DNA of 40,360 bases from UKL13-2 sp043773745. GTDB lineage: Bacteria > Pseudomonadota > Gammaproteobacteria > Burkholderiales > Usitatibacteraceae. The notes under the pieces were generated by a model that worked only from the letters and a program-made list of their open reading frames with translations, was not told where the DNA came from and made no database searches. How positions within the stretch are numbered: the first letter of the stretch is position 1; each line of letters opens with the position of its first letter. The DNA lies in assembly GCA_043773745.1 (NCBI GenBank), contig JAYVEV010000147.1, forward strand, positions 1 to 40,360, given 5' to 3'. This document shows positions 16,029 through 25,381 of this stretch, piece after piece. Position numbers and translations under genes: made by a program.

Positions 16029-16637
16029 ATGGATATTAACCCCTCAGACATCATAGAACAGAACCAGGCAGCAGCTGACCGTGCCGCCACTCAAGAGCGT
16101 CGTCTCAATGCAGCAGTCGCGGTGACGGTCGCTATCCTGGCGACATTCATGGGCGTCTGCAAAGTCAAAGACGACAATATCGTGCAGGGCATGCAACAGG
16201 CGCAGGCCGATAAGCTTGACCATTGGGCCTACTATCAGGCGCGCACGATTCGGCATGATGTTGCTGAAGCAACGGTGCTGCAAATGCAGCTGGCCAAGCA
16301 GGGACGCACCAGCGCGGAGCAGGCCGCTTATGACGCAGCGATTGCCAAATACGAAAAACGAGCCGCCGACCAGATCACCAAACGCGATGAACTCAAGCTG
16401 CTGGCTGAGCAGGATCAAAAAAATTATGACGCGCTCAATTATCGTGATGATCAGTTTGATTTATCGGATGCACTATTAGCCATCGCCATTGCGCTGCTCG
16501 CGGTAACAGCGCTTACGCGGCAATGGTGGTTATATTGGCTGTCTCTTGTGCCAACCGGCTTCGGTGTGTTGATGGGGTTAGCAGGTTTGATTGGGTGGCA
16601 TTTGCATCCTGATCTACTCATCAAGTTGCTGTCGTAA
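16029..16637 (+). CDS. DUF4337 family membrane protein
   Basis: The 202-residue product has an N-terminal hydrophobic segment (about residues 28-45, AVAVTVAILATFMGVC). A charged, helix-forming central part follows (residues about 65-140, rich in Ala, Lys, Glu and Gln). Two C-terminal membrane segments lie at about 148-165 and 170-195, with the conserved DDQFDLSDALLAIAIALLAVTAL ordering. This is the layout of the DUF4337 family. Function is unknown. An AGGA lies close upstream of the ATG. It is divergently arranged from the cyclophilin gene, across a 243-base gap. Confidence 0.85.
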   Translation: MDINPSDIIEQNQAAADRAATQERRLNAAVAVTVAILATFMGVCKVKDDNIVQGMQQAQADKLDHWAYYQARTIRHDVAEATVLQMQLAKQGRTSAEQAAYDAAIAKYEKRAADQITKRDELKLLAEQDQKNYDALNYRDDQFDLSDALLAIAIALLAVTALTRQWWLYWLSLVPTGFGVLMGLAGLIGWHLHPDLLIKLLS

Positions 16638-16758
16638 TTTCCGGCACGCATAGACGCAGAAAGTAGCGTCCATGACTGACCAATTTCGTCGGCGTTGGTT
16701 AATCACTTGCATCGCTGTAACCGTATCTTTTCATTTGGGCTAATTTAGGAGAGTTGCA

Positions 16759-17865
16759 ATGTTTGCACGTAATACCTTGACTAACCGCGCATTATTTTTT
16801 CGCACCGGCATGCTTATTGGCACAATGGCGGCCGCTTGTATGGCATTTGCAATGGCGCCGATTGCAGTTGCGGCGTCGTCTCCAGCTGTATCTTCAGCCG
16901 CATCTTCGACGCCCTCATTTCGCATGCTGGAAATGGTCCAGTTACCGGGTGCGACGCGCTGGGATTATCTGGTCTATTCAGTTGAGACGAACCGGCTTTA
17001 TTTAACGCGCGGTGATCATGTTGATATTTTCGACACGGTAACCAAACGCGTAGTAGGCACCATTGCCAACACACCAGGCGTGCATGGCGTGGCACTGGCG
17101 CCCGAGCTAAACCGCGGCTTTACGAGCAATGGTCAGGACAATACGGTCACCGTGTTCGCGCTCGATACGCTCAAGACCATTGGCACGGTGCCGACGGACA
17201 AACGGCCTGACGCTATTGTTTACGACGGCTTCACCCGACGTGTGTTCACGGCCAACGCGGTTGGCGAAAATCTCACCGCTATTGATGCGATGACGCTCAA
17301 AGTGCTGGGCACAGTCAAGGTGGACGGCAAGCCTGAGTTCGCCGCAGTTGATGGCAAGGGTCGGCTGTTCGTGAATATCGAGACGAAAAATCAATTGGCC
17401 GTTGTTGATACCGCGAAGCTTGTATCGCTCGCGAAATACGATCTTTCTTCAGCCTGTGATGAGCCTGCCGGCTTGTCGATTGATGTGGTCAAAATGCGGT
17501 TGTTCGCCGGATGTCATAACCAAAAAATGGTGGTTGTAGATGGCAACACCGGCAAGATTTTGGCCGCTGTGCCGATTGGCAAAGGTAGTGATGCCACCGT
17601 TTACGACAGCAAGCTCGATATGGCAGTCAGTTCAAATGGCGAAGGCACACTCACGTTCGTGGGCCAGGGGGTAGATGGTGGCTACACCGTTAAACAAACC
17701 TTGAAGACCATGCCCGGCGCCCGCACCATGGCGCTCGACCCTGTATCGCACAAGATTTATTTGGCCACTGCCGAGTTCGAGCCTGCTATGTCGACAGCCG
17801 ATGGCAAACCCGCACGACCCAAGGCAAAGGCGGATTCGTTTACGGTCATAACCATTGCGCCCTAG
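16759..17865 (+). CDS. Secreted YncE-like beta-propeller protein
   Basis: The 368-residue protein has a signal peptide of about 39 residues (ends AVAAS) and a seven-bladed propeller-like body. YVTN-type repeats are visible, each with a G-T-V or G-T-I turn: VDIFDTVTKRVVGTI, VFALDTLKTIGTVPT, TAIDAMTLKVLGTVKV and VVDTAKLVSLAKY, then VVVDGNTGKILAAVPIG. Such proteins are periplasmic and non-enzymatic in most cases. An AGGAGAG ribosome-binding sequence lies six bases before the ATG. Its partner is unknown; it is 121 bases downstream of the DUF4337 gene and might share a transcript. Confidence 0.85.
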   Translation: MFARNTLTNRALFFRTGMLIGTMAAACMAFAMAPIAVAASSPAVSSAASSTPSFRMLEMVQLPGATRWDYLVYSVETNRLYLTRGDHVDIFDTVTKRVVGTIANTPGVHGVALAPELNRGFTSNGQDNTVTVFALDTLKTIGTVPTDKRPDAIVYDGFTRRVFTANAVGENLTAIDAMTLKVLGTVKVDGKPEFAAVDGKGRLFVNIETKNQLAVVDTAKLVSLAKYDLSSACDEPAGLSIDVVKMRLFAGCHNQKMVVVDGNTGKILAAVPIGKGSDATVYDSKLDMAVSSNGEGTLTFVGQGVDGGYTVKQTLKTMPGARTMALDPVSHKIYLATAEFEPAMSTADGKPARPKAKADSFTVITIAP

Positions 17866-17886
17866 GGTATAAGGCCGCCATCTGGC

Positions 17887-17920
17887 GCGGGGTTTCGAGC
17901 ACAAACGCCTGAAACGCCGC
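17887..17920. terminator. Imperfect hairpin in the YncE-ubiA convergent gap
   Basis: GCGGGGTTTC at 17887-17896 pairs with GAAACGCCGC at 17911-17920 with one mismatch, across a 14-base loop. It lies in the 81-base gap between two convergent genes, where a terminator is expected. There is no T tract on either strand. The call rests on position and stem only. Confidence 0.4.
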
Positions 17921-17946
17921 ACCGGTGCTGGAGGTTGCAAATTTTA

Positions 17947-18807
17947 TTAACGCACCAGATAGTCTGTCGCCAGGCCCGCAAATACAGTTGCGCCCAGCCA
18001 GTTGTTATGCAAAAAAGCCTTGAAGCATTGCGCACGTTCGCGATGGCGAATCAGGGCGTAGTGATACAGCGCAATCGCCGCTGCCGCCGTGATGCCCAGC
18101 CAATAAGGCCAGCCGAGGCCGATGGTTTTGCCGATGATGGTGAGCATCACCAGCAGTGCCAGATAACAAAACATCACGGCCGCAATATCGTATCGGCCGA
18201 ATAAAAGCGCACTGGTTTTGATGCCGATTTTCATATCGTCATCGCGATCCACCATCGCGTATTCGGTGTCGTAGGCGATAGTCCAGAAAATATTTGCCAG
18301 CAGCAGCCACCACGCCAGCGCGGGCACGCTGCCAGTCTGCGCGGCAAATGCCATCGGGATGCCAAAACCGAAGGCGATGCCGAGATAGGCCTGAGGTATG
18401 GCAAAGAATCGTTTAGTGAAGGGATAGCTTGCGGCCAGAAATGCCGCAGCGACGGAAAGATACAGTGTGAGGCGGTTGAGCAACAATATCACCATCAATA
18501 GCGCGATGAGTGCCAGCGCCACCGCAACTACCAGTGCTTCGACGGATGAAATTTTTCCGGAAGCCAGCGGACGCTCAGCAGTGCGTTTTACAAGCCCATC
18601 AAAACCGCGATCAGCATAATCATTGATCGCGCAGCCGGCCGAACGCATGAGTATGGTGCCGACCATAAAAACAGTCAGCACCAGCGCATCGGGCATACCG
18701 CTCGCAGCTATCCACAGCCCCCACAACGTCGGCCAAAGCAACAGCAGAATACCGATGGGACGATTCAGCCGGACAAGTTGTGCGTAAAGGATGAAACGGT
18801 TCATCAT
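17947..18807 (-). CDS. ubiA: 4-hydroxybenzoate octaprenyltransferase UbiA
   Basis: The 286-residue membrane prenyltransferase has both Asp-rich motifs: NDYADRGFD (residues 62-70) and YDTEYAMVDRDDD (residues 179-191), with the magnesium-prenyl diphosphate site between them. The RLNRPIGILLLLWPTLWGLW start is diagnostic of UbiA. It attaches the isoprenoid tail to 4-hydroxybenzoate, the second step of ubiquinone synthesis, in the inner membrane. It is four bases downstream of the trpF-like gene, and ubiC, the preceding step, lies in the same run. Confidence 0.96.
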   Translation of the reverse strand: MMNRFILYAQLVRLNRPIGILLLLWPTLWGLWIAASGMPDALVLTVFMVGTILMRSAGCAINDYADRGFDGLVKRTAERPLASGKISSVEALVVAVALALIALLMVILLLNRLTLYLSVAAAFLAASYPFTKRFFAIPQAYLGIAFGFGIPMAFAAQTGSVPALAWWLLLANIFWTIAYDTEYAMVDRDDDMKIGIKTSALLFGRYDIAAVMFCYLALLVMLTIIGKTIGLGWPYWLGITAAAAIALYHYALIRHRERAQCFKAFLHNNWLGATVFAGLATDYLVR

Positions 18808-18811
18808 CTGA

Positions 18812-19462
18812 TTAACGTCGCGCTGCTTGCATGAATGCCGCCAGTTTCGTCGTGTCGAGTTGACCGTCGCTTCTCACGCCGCTGCAAACATCAAGACCGA
18901 ACGGTTGTACCCTATTAACGGCTTCATTAACATTGAGCGCGTTCAATCCGCCTGCCAAAAACAACGGCTTTTGCAGAGTATCGCGAATCGCGCGGCTGAT
19001 GCGCCAATCATGGGTGCGCCCGGTCCCACCCAATTCTTTGACGGCCAGTTTTTGATTGCCGGAGTCGAGCAAAATGGCATCCACATAAGGCGCGATTGAA
19101 CGCGCTTCGACAACCGATTCTGCGCCGGCCACATGAATAACCTGCACCAGGCTGATACCAGGCAATGCGCGCCGCAATTTTTTTAGTTCGGCAATCGCCA
19201 CATCATCAACCAGCTGCAAGGTATTGGGGCGGCATTGGTGTTGCTGCGCGATGATGCCGTCTGCATCCTGGCGACTGGTTAATAAAAAGGTGCCGATAGC
19301 GGGCGGTATCTGGCTGATAATCTCAGCAATCAGCGCGTCATCAATCACGCTGGGCCCGCTGGGCATGGCAGACACAAAGCCCAGCGCTGCGGCGCCTGCA
19401 TTCACGGCAAGCGTGGCTTCTTCGCGGCTGCTGATGCAGCAAATTTTGACGCGTGGGCGCAT
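18812..19462 (-). CDS. Phosphoribosylanthranilate isomerase-like protein (TrpF family, divergent)
   Basis: The 216-residue TIM barrel has VKICCIS at residues 5-11, with Cys8 in the position of the catalytic Cys of TrpF. DAILLD (128-133) supplies the general acid Asp, and GGTGRTHDW (145-153) with LAGGLNALNV and CSGVRSDG bind phosphate. It differs from ordinary TrpF: KICC in place of KICG, no YPKSPR motif after strand 1, and QLVDD where QLHGDE is usual. The known reaction is N-(5-phosphoribosyl)anthranilate to CdRP in tryptophan synthesis. It lies between ubiA and ubiC rather than with trp genes. Catalytic residues are kept, but the substrate may not be the same, so no gene symbol is given. Confidence 0.8.
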   Translation of the reverse strand: MRPRVKICCISSREEATLAVNAGAAALGFVSAMPSGPSVIDDALIAEIISQIPPAIGTFLLTSRQDADGIIAQQHQCRPNTLQLVDDVAIAELKKLRRALPGISLVQVIHVAGAESVVEARSIAPYVDAILLDSGNQKLAVKELGGTGRTHDWRISRAIRDTLQKPLFLAGGLNALNVNEAVNRVQPFGLDVCSGVRSDGQLDTTKLAAFMQAARR

Positions 19463-19481
19463 AGCTAAATTAGCTTCCTCA

Positions 19482-20033
19482 TTATTTATCCGGGCTGCCG
19501 GGCACCCGTAAGAATACTTCTGTTACCAGCAGCGCCCGTCCCAGTTTCATAAATACGCTGCGCCGCGCCCATAATGTTTTGCTGCTAACTGTAGTCACAG
19601 CTGCCGCACGTTGGTAGAGCGGATGCCGCCAATCAAGTTTTTTATATTCCATTGGCAAGCGCGTAACGGTGGGATCTTGGAACAACATCTCTGCCAAGGG
19701 GCGCGAGCCGAGGCGCGACAGCCCGCGCCATGCGCGGCGCAAATCTGTACGTGCTACAGCGCTGTGGGCAAATACCAGCGGGGTCTTGCCGTCGCGCAAC
19801 AATACCTCGCGCACCACAGCGTATTCATTTGGACGTATCCGCAGTTCGCGGCGTTCATCATAATGGGGTGTTTGCAATTGCTGTGAAATCCGCACCAAAT
19901 TGAAGTGCGAAACGGTCGCAACAAGGCGCTCAGTCAATGAGCCTTTATCCGTGAGCCATGAATGCAGGTGGTGCGGATGCGGCGGCGGCGCACTGTGCCA
20001 CGCGCCCGGTCGCATGAGGCGAAGGGTTCTCAC
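19482..20033 (-). CDS. ubiC: Chorismate--pyruvate lyase UbiC
   Basis: The 183-residue product matches UbiC in length and key positions: Arg75 in YAVVREVLL, and Glu172 in LLVTEVFL, the two catalytic residues of the E. coli enzyme. SLTERL at residues 32-37 and a LGSRPLAEMLF segment are also typical. It converts chorismate to 4-hydroxybenzoate and pyruvate, the first committed step to ubiquinone, in the cytoplasm. It lies seven bases after recG, and 19 bases before the trpF-like gene. Confidence 0.93.
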   Translation of the reverse strand: MRTLRLMRPGAWHSAPPPHPHHLHSWLTDKGSLTERLVATVSHFNLVRISQQLQTPHYDERRELRIRPNEYAVVREVLLRDGKTPLVFAHSAVARTDLRRAWRGLSRLGSRPLAEMLFQDPTVTRLPMEYKKLDWRHPLYQRAAAVTTVSSKTLWARRSVFMKLGRALLVTEVFLRVPGSPDK

Positions 20034-20040
20034 GCGGTCC

Positions 20041-22158
20041 TCATGCTTTCAGATAATGCTGGCGCGAACCCAGCCAGCGGGCGAGGTGCTTATCGGCAGC
20101 AGCAATGTCGTACTTGAGCAGCCAATCGGAGGCGTCGCGCGCCGCTTCGAGCAGATCAATGTCGCGCTCGATATCGGCAAAGCGCAGCAGCGGTGCGCCC
20201 GATTGGCGCGCGCCCAGATGCTCGCCGGGGCCACGCAACAGTAAATCCTGACGCGCGATTTCAAAGCCGTCGGTGTTTTCAAAAATCACTTTCAGCCGCA
20301 TTCGCGCAATCTCACCAACTGGTTGGTGATACATCAAAATACACAGGCTTTGTTTGGCGCCGCGCCCGACGCGTCCGCGCAACTGATGCATTTGCGATAG
20401 CCCCATTCGCTCGGCGTGTTCAATCACCATCAATGACGCATTGGCGACATCCACGCCCACTTCGATCACGGTGGTGGCCACCAGCAACTGAATTTCATTG
20501 GCCACAAACGCGGCCATCACCGCATTTTTTTCGGCGGGCTTCATACGTCCGTGCACCAGGCCGATTTTCAAATCGGGGAAGGTAGCCTGCATGGTTTCGA
20601 AGGTATCCACCGCGGTTTGCAATTGCAGTGTCTCGGACTCTTCAATAAGCGGGCAAACCCAGTACGCCTGCGCGCCCGCTTCACAGGCGTGGCGAATGCG
20701 CTCAATCACCTCGTCTCGACGCGCATCGCTGACCAGCTTGGTGATAATTGGCGTGCGGCCCGGTGGCAATTCATCAATGACCGATACATCCAGGTCGGCA
20801 AAATAGCTCATCGATAAGGTGCGCGGGATCGGCGTGGCGCTCATCATGAGTTGATGTGCTTCCTGTACTTTTTGCGCCTTTTCCCGCAGCGCCAAACGTT
20901 GACCGACGCCAAAGCGATGTTGCTCGTCAATAATCGCCAGGCCCAAATTGGCGAATGAAACACCGTCCTGAAACAGCGCATGGGTGCCGATGGCCAGTTG
21001 GGTTTTTCCTTCCGCAATTTCGGCAATCGCTTCGCGCTTTTCCTTGGCCTTCAGGCTGCCGGTAAGCCATGTCACGTTGATGCCGAGCGGCATCAGCAAG
21101 CCAGATAATTTTCGGTAGTGTTGTTCCGCCAAAATTTCGGTCGGTGCCATTAGCGCTGCTTGAAAACCGTTTTCAATCGCCTGTGCCGCCGCGAGTGCGG
21201 CCACCACGGTTTTGCCGCTTCCAACATCGCCCTGTAATAGCCGCTGCATAGGGTGCGGTGCGGCCAGGTCGGTGGCGATCTCGCTGGCTGCACGTTGTTG
21301 TGCACGGGTGAGCGCAAACGGCAGTGCCGCTTTGAACGCCTTGGTGAGTTTGTTTTTAGTCGCCAAGGGTGGGGCTGATTTTGCATCACGGGCGGCGCGG
21401 GCTTTTTTCATCGCCAGTTGTTGCGCCAACAATTCATCAAATTTAATGCGCCGCCATGCGGGATGCGTGCGCTCCACGAGATCGTGCTGCGCGATGCTCG
21501 ACGGCGGCCGATGCAGTGTCACCACACTCGTGGCAAAATCATTAAGCTGCAATTTGCCGCGAAGCGATTCGGGTAATGCATCGTCGAATGAGCCTTGTGA
21601 CGTCAGGGCGGCGAGGGCTTTATCAATCGCGCGCCGGATCACAAATTGCGCCACACCCGCGGTGGTGGAATAGACCGGCGTAAGTGCTTCAGGGACCGCA
21701 TCTCCGGCGGTTACGATGCGATAACGAGGATGCACCATCTCTGCCCCGAAGAAGCCGGGACGCACTTCACCAAATAGGCGTAAACGTTTGCCGACGGCAA
21801 GCTGCTTGACTTGGCTGCCGTAAAAATTCAGAAAGCGCAGATATAACAAATCATCGCCATCTTTTGCCTGTACCACCAGCTGGCGACGCGGACGATAGGT
21901 GATTTCATTATGGACAATCTCCGCCTCGAGCTGACAAGCCACGCCCGCCAGTGCATCACGCACGCGGGTGATACGAGTCTCATCTTCGTAGCGAATCGGT
22001 AAATGCAGCGCAAAATCCCAATCTTCGCGCAGGCCGAGTTGGGCGAGTTTTTGCACCACTGAGGTGGCCACTGGTGCCGATGTTTTGGCAGTGCGCGACT
22101 TCGCTGGTTTGTCAGCAGACGCAGCAACAGTTTTTCTGGATTTTGAAGTGGCAACCAC
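20041..22158 (-). CDS. recG: ATP-dependent DNA helicase RecG
   Basis: The 705-residue product has an N-terminal wedge domain with an OB fold (about residues 35-150). The helicase core follows: Walker A GDVGSGKT at 310-317, DEQH at 411-414, MMSATPIPRTL (motif III) and the C-terminal LRGRVGRG motif VI. RecG reverses stalled replication forks and processes Holliday junctions. The first 25 residues are a Lys, Thr, Ala-rich tail that may not be conserved. Placement in the spoT operon is common in proteobacteria. Confidence 0.97.
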   Translation of the reverse strand: MVATSKSRKTVAASADKPAKSRTAKTSAPVATSVVQKLAQLGLREDWDFALHLPIRYEDETRITRVRDALAGVACQLEAEIVHNEITYRPRRQLVVQAKDGDDLLYLRFLNFYGSQVKQLAVGKRLRLFGEVRPGFFGAEMVHPRYRIVTAGDAVPEALTPVYSTTAGVAQFVIRRAIDKALAALTSQGSFDDALPESLRGKLQLNDFATSVVTLHRPPSSIAQHDLVERTHPAWRRIKFDELLAQQLAMKKARAARDAKSAPPLATKNKLTKAFKAALPFALTRAQQRAASEIATDLAAPHPMQRLLQGDVGSGKTVVAALAAAQAIENGFQAALMAPTEILAEQHYRKLSGLLMPLGINVTWLTGSLKAKEKREAIAEIAEGKTQLAIGTHALFQDGVSFANLGLAIIDEQHRFGVGQRLALREKAQKVQEAHQLMMSATPIPRTLSMSYFADLDVSVIDELPPGRTPIITKLVSDARRDEVIERIRHACEAGAQAYWVCPLIEESETLQLQTAVDTFETMQATFPDLKIGLVHGRMKPAEKNAVMAAFVANEIQLLVATTVIEVGVDVANASLMVIEHAERMGLSQMHQLRGRVGRGAKQSLCILMYHQPVGEIARMRLKVIFENTDGFEIARQDLLLRGPGEHLGARQSGAPLLRFADIERDIDLLEAARDASDWLLKYDIAAADKHLARWLGSRQHYLKA

Positions 22159-22210
22159 GCGGCATATCGAAAATGTTTTCCCGATTGTACCGCTGCGACT
22201 GGCGATACCG

Positions 22211-22609
22211 CTAACGAGCGTCAGCAGGCACCACCATTACACCATCGATCTCGATTTGCGCACCTCGGGGCAGCGCGGATACACCAAGCGCTGCGCGGGC
22301 GGGATAGGGCTGGGTGAAATAGGTCGCCATGATTTCATTCACCTTCGCGAAGTTGCCGAGATCCAACAAATAGATATTGAGCTTCACCAGATCATCAAGC
22401 CCGCCACCGCTGGCTTCGCAGACCGCTTTAAGATTGTCAAAAACTTGTTTAACCTGATTCTCAAAACCTTCCGCCAAGGTCATCGTGACGGGGTCGAGCG
22501 GGATTTGTCCCGACAGATAAACGGTATCGCGAGTGCTGTTCACCCGTACCGCTTGTGAATAAGTGCCAATAGCGGCTGGTGCATGGGGTGTGGAAATGAT
22601 AGTTTTCAT
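22211..22609 (-). CDS. ridA: RidA family enamine/imine deaminase
   Basis: The 132-residue product has the RidA layout: APAAIGTYSQAV near residue 10, VYLSGQIPLDP, and PARAALGVSALPRGAQIEID, with the conserved Arg that binds the substrate carboxylate. RidA trimers hydrolyse reactive 2-aminoacrylate and related imines. The gene lies eight bases after spoT and 52 before recG in the same transcript direction. Confidence 0.95.
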   Translation of the reverse strand: MKTIISTPHAPAAIGTYSQAVRVNSTRDTVYLSGQIPLDPVTMTLAEGFENQVKQVFDNLKAVCEASGGGLDDLVKLNIYLLDLGNFAKVNEIMATYFTQPYPARAALGVSALPRGAQIEIDGVMVVPADAR

Positions 22610-22617
22610 CGTTTGTT

Positions 22618-25002
22618 TTATTTGTTGTTTGTTTTTTCGCCGGGTTTTTCACTGAGCCGGTTTTCGGCTTTGATATCTTTGGCCAGGCCGGATTTTACAC
22701 GCGTCAGGCGCACCACCTCGGGCAGGTTACGCACTTGCCGAATCACGCTTGCCAGATGCATGCGGTTTTTAACTTCGAGGGTAAATTGCAGTGTGGAATA
22801 TTTTGCATCACTGGCATGCAGATCGCCCATTTGCACGTGCACGATATTCGAGTCCGCGCTGGCGATTTCAGCGGCTAATTTGGCCAGCACGCCGCGACCC
22901 TCAATCACCAACAGACGTATATCGACTTTGAATAGCCGGTCAATGGTCGGGTCCCACTGCACATCAACCCACCGCTCGGCGCCCGATTTGAACGGATGAA
23001 TAACCGGGCAATCATGGGTGTGAATCATCAGACCCTGCCCACCCTTCATCTGGCCGATGATCGGATCGCCCGGAATAGGTCGACAACAGGGTGCGAATTG
23101 CACCGCCATGTCCTCGGTGCCACGAATCACCAGCGCTTCTTTGGGGCGATGCTCCGGGGCATCCAGATCGGCAACCGCAAACAGCTTGCGCGCTGCGACC
23201 ATGGCCAGACGTTTGCCCAAACCAATCTCGGTCAGCACCTCTTCCTTGGTCTTGGCGGAATCGCCTTTCAGCAGGCGTTGCCAGTGTGTTTTGCCAATAT
23301 CGTTGGGGGAAAAATTCAGCGAATGCACGGCTTGAATCAGCAGCAATTCACCCAACTCAACTGACTCGGCCAGCTGGGTAGTCTTGAGGTAATGACGAAT
23401 ATGCGACCGGGCACGACCGGTGGCAGCGTAGTTCAGCCATGAAGGATTGGGGCGGCCAGATTCGTCGGTAATGATTTCAATCCGGTCGCCATTTTTAAGG
23501 CGATTACTGAGCGGTACGCTTTCATCATTCACCTTCGCAGCTACCGCGCGATTGCCGACATCGGAGTGGATGGAATAGGCAAAATCAATCGGCGTGGCAC
23601 CTTTGGGCAGGGATGAAATTTTGCCCTTGGGGGAAAACACATAAACAGCGTCCGGGAATAAATCGACCTTGATGTGCTCCAGAAACTCTAGTGCGTCGCC
23701 GGTGCCGGATTGAATTTCGAGCAGTGATTGCAACCACTGGTGAGTCTTTTGCTGCATCTCAGAAAGCGAGGTATTTTTCTCATCCAGCGTTTTATACAAC
23801 CAGTGAGAAGCCACTCCGGCTTCAGCAATTTTGTGCATATCGGCCGTGCGAATTTGCAATTCAATCGGCGTTCCATATGGGCCGAACAACGTAGTGTGCA
23901 ATGACTGATAACCGTTGGTCTTGGGTATCGCGATGTAGTCCTTGAATTTGCCGGGGAACGGCTTGTAAAGCGTATGCAGCGCACCGAGCGCGACGTAGCA
24001 GGACGGCAGGTCTTTGACGATTATGCGAAAGCCGTAAATATCGAGAACCTCAGAGAAGGAAATCGATTTTTCATGCATTTTTTTATAGACCGACGAAAGG
24101 TGTTTTTCGCGGCCTGTCACGTTGGCTTCAAGATTAAATTCTTTTAGCCGGTTTTTGATACCCTCAAGAATTTTGCCAACTACTTCACGGCGGTTGCCGC
24201 GTGCTGATTTGACCGCTTTTTCCAGCACCGCAAAACGGTTGGGGTGCAGGAAGCGAAAGCCTAAATCCTCAAATTCATAATAGACCGAGTTGAGCCCCAA
24301 CCGATTTGCGATGGGTGAATAAATCTCCAGCGTTTCCTTGGCAACGCGTTCCTGCTTGGCCTGATGCACCGCATCGAGGGTGCGCATATTGTGCAAACGG
24401 TCGGCCAGCTTGATGAGAATGACCCGCACATCGCGCGCCATGGCCAACAACATTTTGCGAAAATTCTCAGCCTGCGCCTCTTCCAGCGTGGCGAATTGCA
24501 ATTTATCCAGTTTCGACACGCCATCGACCAATTCGGCCACCGCTTTGCCAAATTGCTTGGCGATATCAGCCTTGGTGGTCGGCGTATCTTCCACCACATC
24601 ATGCAAAATGGCGGCGATCAGCGCCTGCGCATCCAAATGCCATTGCGCGAGAATGGTCGCCACCGCCAGCGGATGCGTAATGTAGGGCTCGCCCGATTTG
24701 CGGGTCTGGCCTTCGTGTGCGGCGCGCGCAACCTCAAACGCGGCCTCGACGTTGGCAACGTCGGCAGGTTTGAGATAGGTGGAAATGAGTTGCCTGAGCG
24801 CCGCAGCGTTGATGCGGATAGATTCGCTGACAGATGCACTGATGGAGGCGAGATTGGCGTTGATATTGTCCGCCCCATCAATTGACTTGGACACCAAGCC
24901 CGATGGCGCAGCGCCATCAGACGTTTCTGTGTCCGTCTTCACGCGCGCCGCAGTTTTACCGGTGGTGGAACCAGAGGCCGGGGTGGGATGCGCATTTGAC
25001 AT
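22618..25002 (-). CDS. spoT: Bifunctional (p)ppGpp synthetase/hydrolase SpoT/Rel
   Basis: The 794-residue protein has an HD hydrolase domain with HDVVEDT (134-140) and ADRLHNMRT, both intact, so the hydrolase is probably active. The synthetase region has IYGFRIIVKD and GKFKDYIAIPKTNGYQSLHT. TGS (DAVYVFSPKGKISSLPKGATP), and a C-terminal ACT domain follow. The first 65 residues are low-complexity and rich in Ser, Thr and Ala, longer than usual. It controls the stringent response. Whether the synthetase is active cannot be decided from motifs alone. If this is the only Rel-type enzyme, both activities would be expected. Confidence 0.95.
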   Translation of the reverse strand: MSNAHPTPASGSTTGKTAARVKTDTETSDGAAPSGLVSKSIDGADNINANLASISASVSESIRINAAALRQLISTYLKPADVANVEAAFEVARAAHEGQTRKSGEPYITHPLAVATILAQWHLDAQALIAAILHDVVEDTPTTKADIAKQFGKAVAELVDGVSKLDKLQFATLEEAQAENFRKMLLAMARDVRVILIKLADRLHNMRTLDAVHQAKQERVAKETLEIYSPIANRLGLNSVYYEFEDLGFRFLHPNRFAVLEKAVKSARGNRREVVGKILEGIKNRLKEFNLEANVTGREKHLSSVYKKMHEKSISFSEVLDIYGFRIIVKDLPSCYVALGALHTLYKPFPGKFKDYIAIPKTNGYQSLHTTLFGPYGTPIELQIRTADMHKIAEAGVASHWLYKTLDEKNTSLSEMQQKTHQWLQSLLEIQSGTGDALEFLEHIKVDLFPDAVYVFSPKGKISSLPKGATPIDFAYSIHSDVGNRAVAAKVNDESVPLSNRLKNGDRIEIITDESGRPNPSWLNYAATGRARSHIRHYLKTTQLAESVELGELLLIQAVHSLNFSPNDIGKTHWQRLLKGDSAKTKEEVLTEIGLGKRLAMVAARKLFAVADLDAPEHRPKEALVIRGTEDMAVQFAPCCRPIPGDPIIGQMKGGQGLMIHTHDCPVIHPFKSGAERWVDVQWDPTIDRLFKVDIRLLVIEGRGVLAKLAAEIASADSNIVHVQMGDLHASDAKYSTLQFTLEVKNRMHLASVIRQVRNLPEVVRLTRVKSGLAKDIKAENRLSEKPGEKTNNK

Positions 25003-25029
25003 GACAATTCATCCCCTCCAGCCCGTCGT

Positions 25030-25251
25030 TTACAGCTCGATAGGCTGCGGAACAACCGGTTTTAGAATTTCGATGCCGATATGACCGGCAGCAATTTCGC
25101 GCAACGCGGTGACGGTCGGTTTATCGCGGCCCGCCTCGACATAAGGGGCAGCGCCGAGGGCCAACTGGCGCGCACGGGTAGTGGCGACCAGAGTCAGCTC
25201 AAAGCGGTTAGGGATCAATTTGACGCAATCATCAACAGTAATACGGGCCAT
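25030..25251 (-). CDS. rpoZ: DNA-directed RNA polymerase subunit omega
   Basis: The 73-residue product starts MARITVDDCVKLIPNRFEL, the standard omega N-terminus. I chose ATG 25251 because it has a GGAG eight bases upstream; a longer frame to 25329 has no matching start signal. Conserved RARQLALGAAP follows. Omega stabilises the beta-prime subunit of RNA polymerase. It lies 27 bases before spoT and 130 bases after gmk, the usual gmk-rpoZ-spoT order. Confidence 0.96.
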   Translation of the reverse strand: MARITVDDCVKLIPNRFELTLVATTRARQLALGAAPYVEAGRDKPTVTALREIAAGHIGIEILKPVVPQPIEL

Positions 25252-25381
25252 TTCAACTACTCCAATTCTACGATTACCACGTTTGCACCAACCAGTAACC
25301 AGGGCATAACGTAAGGGAACAAAATCCACTGCGCTACAGTTTTAGCGACAGCAAACATAAAAAACAACAATTATTGCGCGA
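25252..25381 (-). promoter_or_regulatory. gmk-rpoZ gap, possible internal promoter or processing site
   Basis: This 130-base gap is the longest in the yicC-to-ubiA run. Reading on the minus strand it holds a T-rich stretch after gmk and a small CGCTA/TAGCG hairpin. No convincing -35/-10 pair was found. It might hold an internal promoter for rpoZ-spoT, but nothing decisive is visible. Confidence 0.3.

Noticed and set aside
22064..24885. Long antisense frames opposite recG and spoT
   Set aside because: They follow from the codon bias of the real genes and have no family features of their own.
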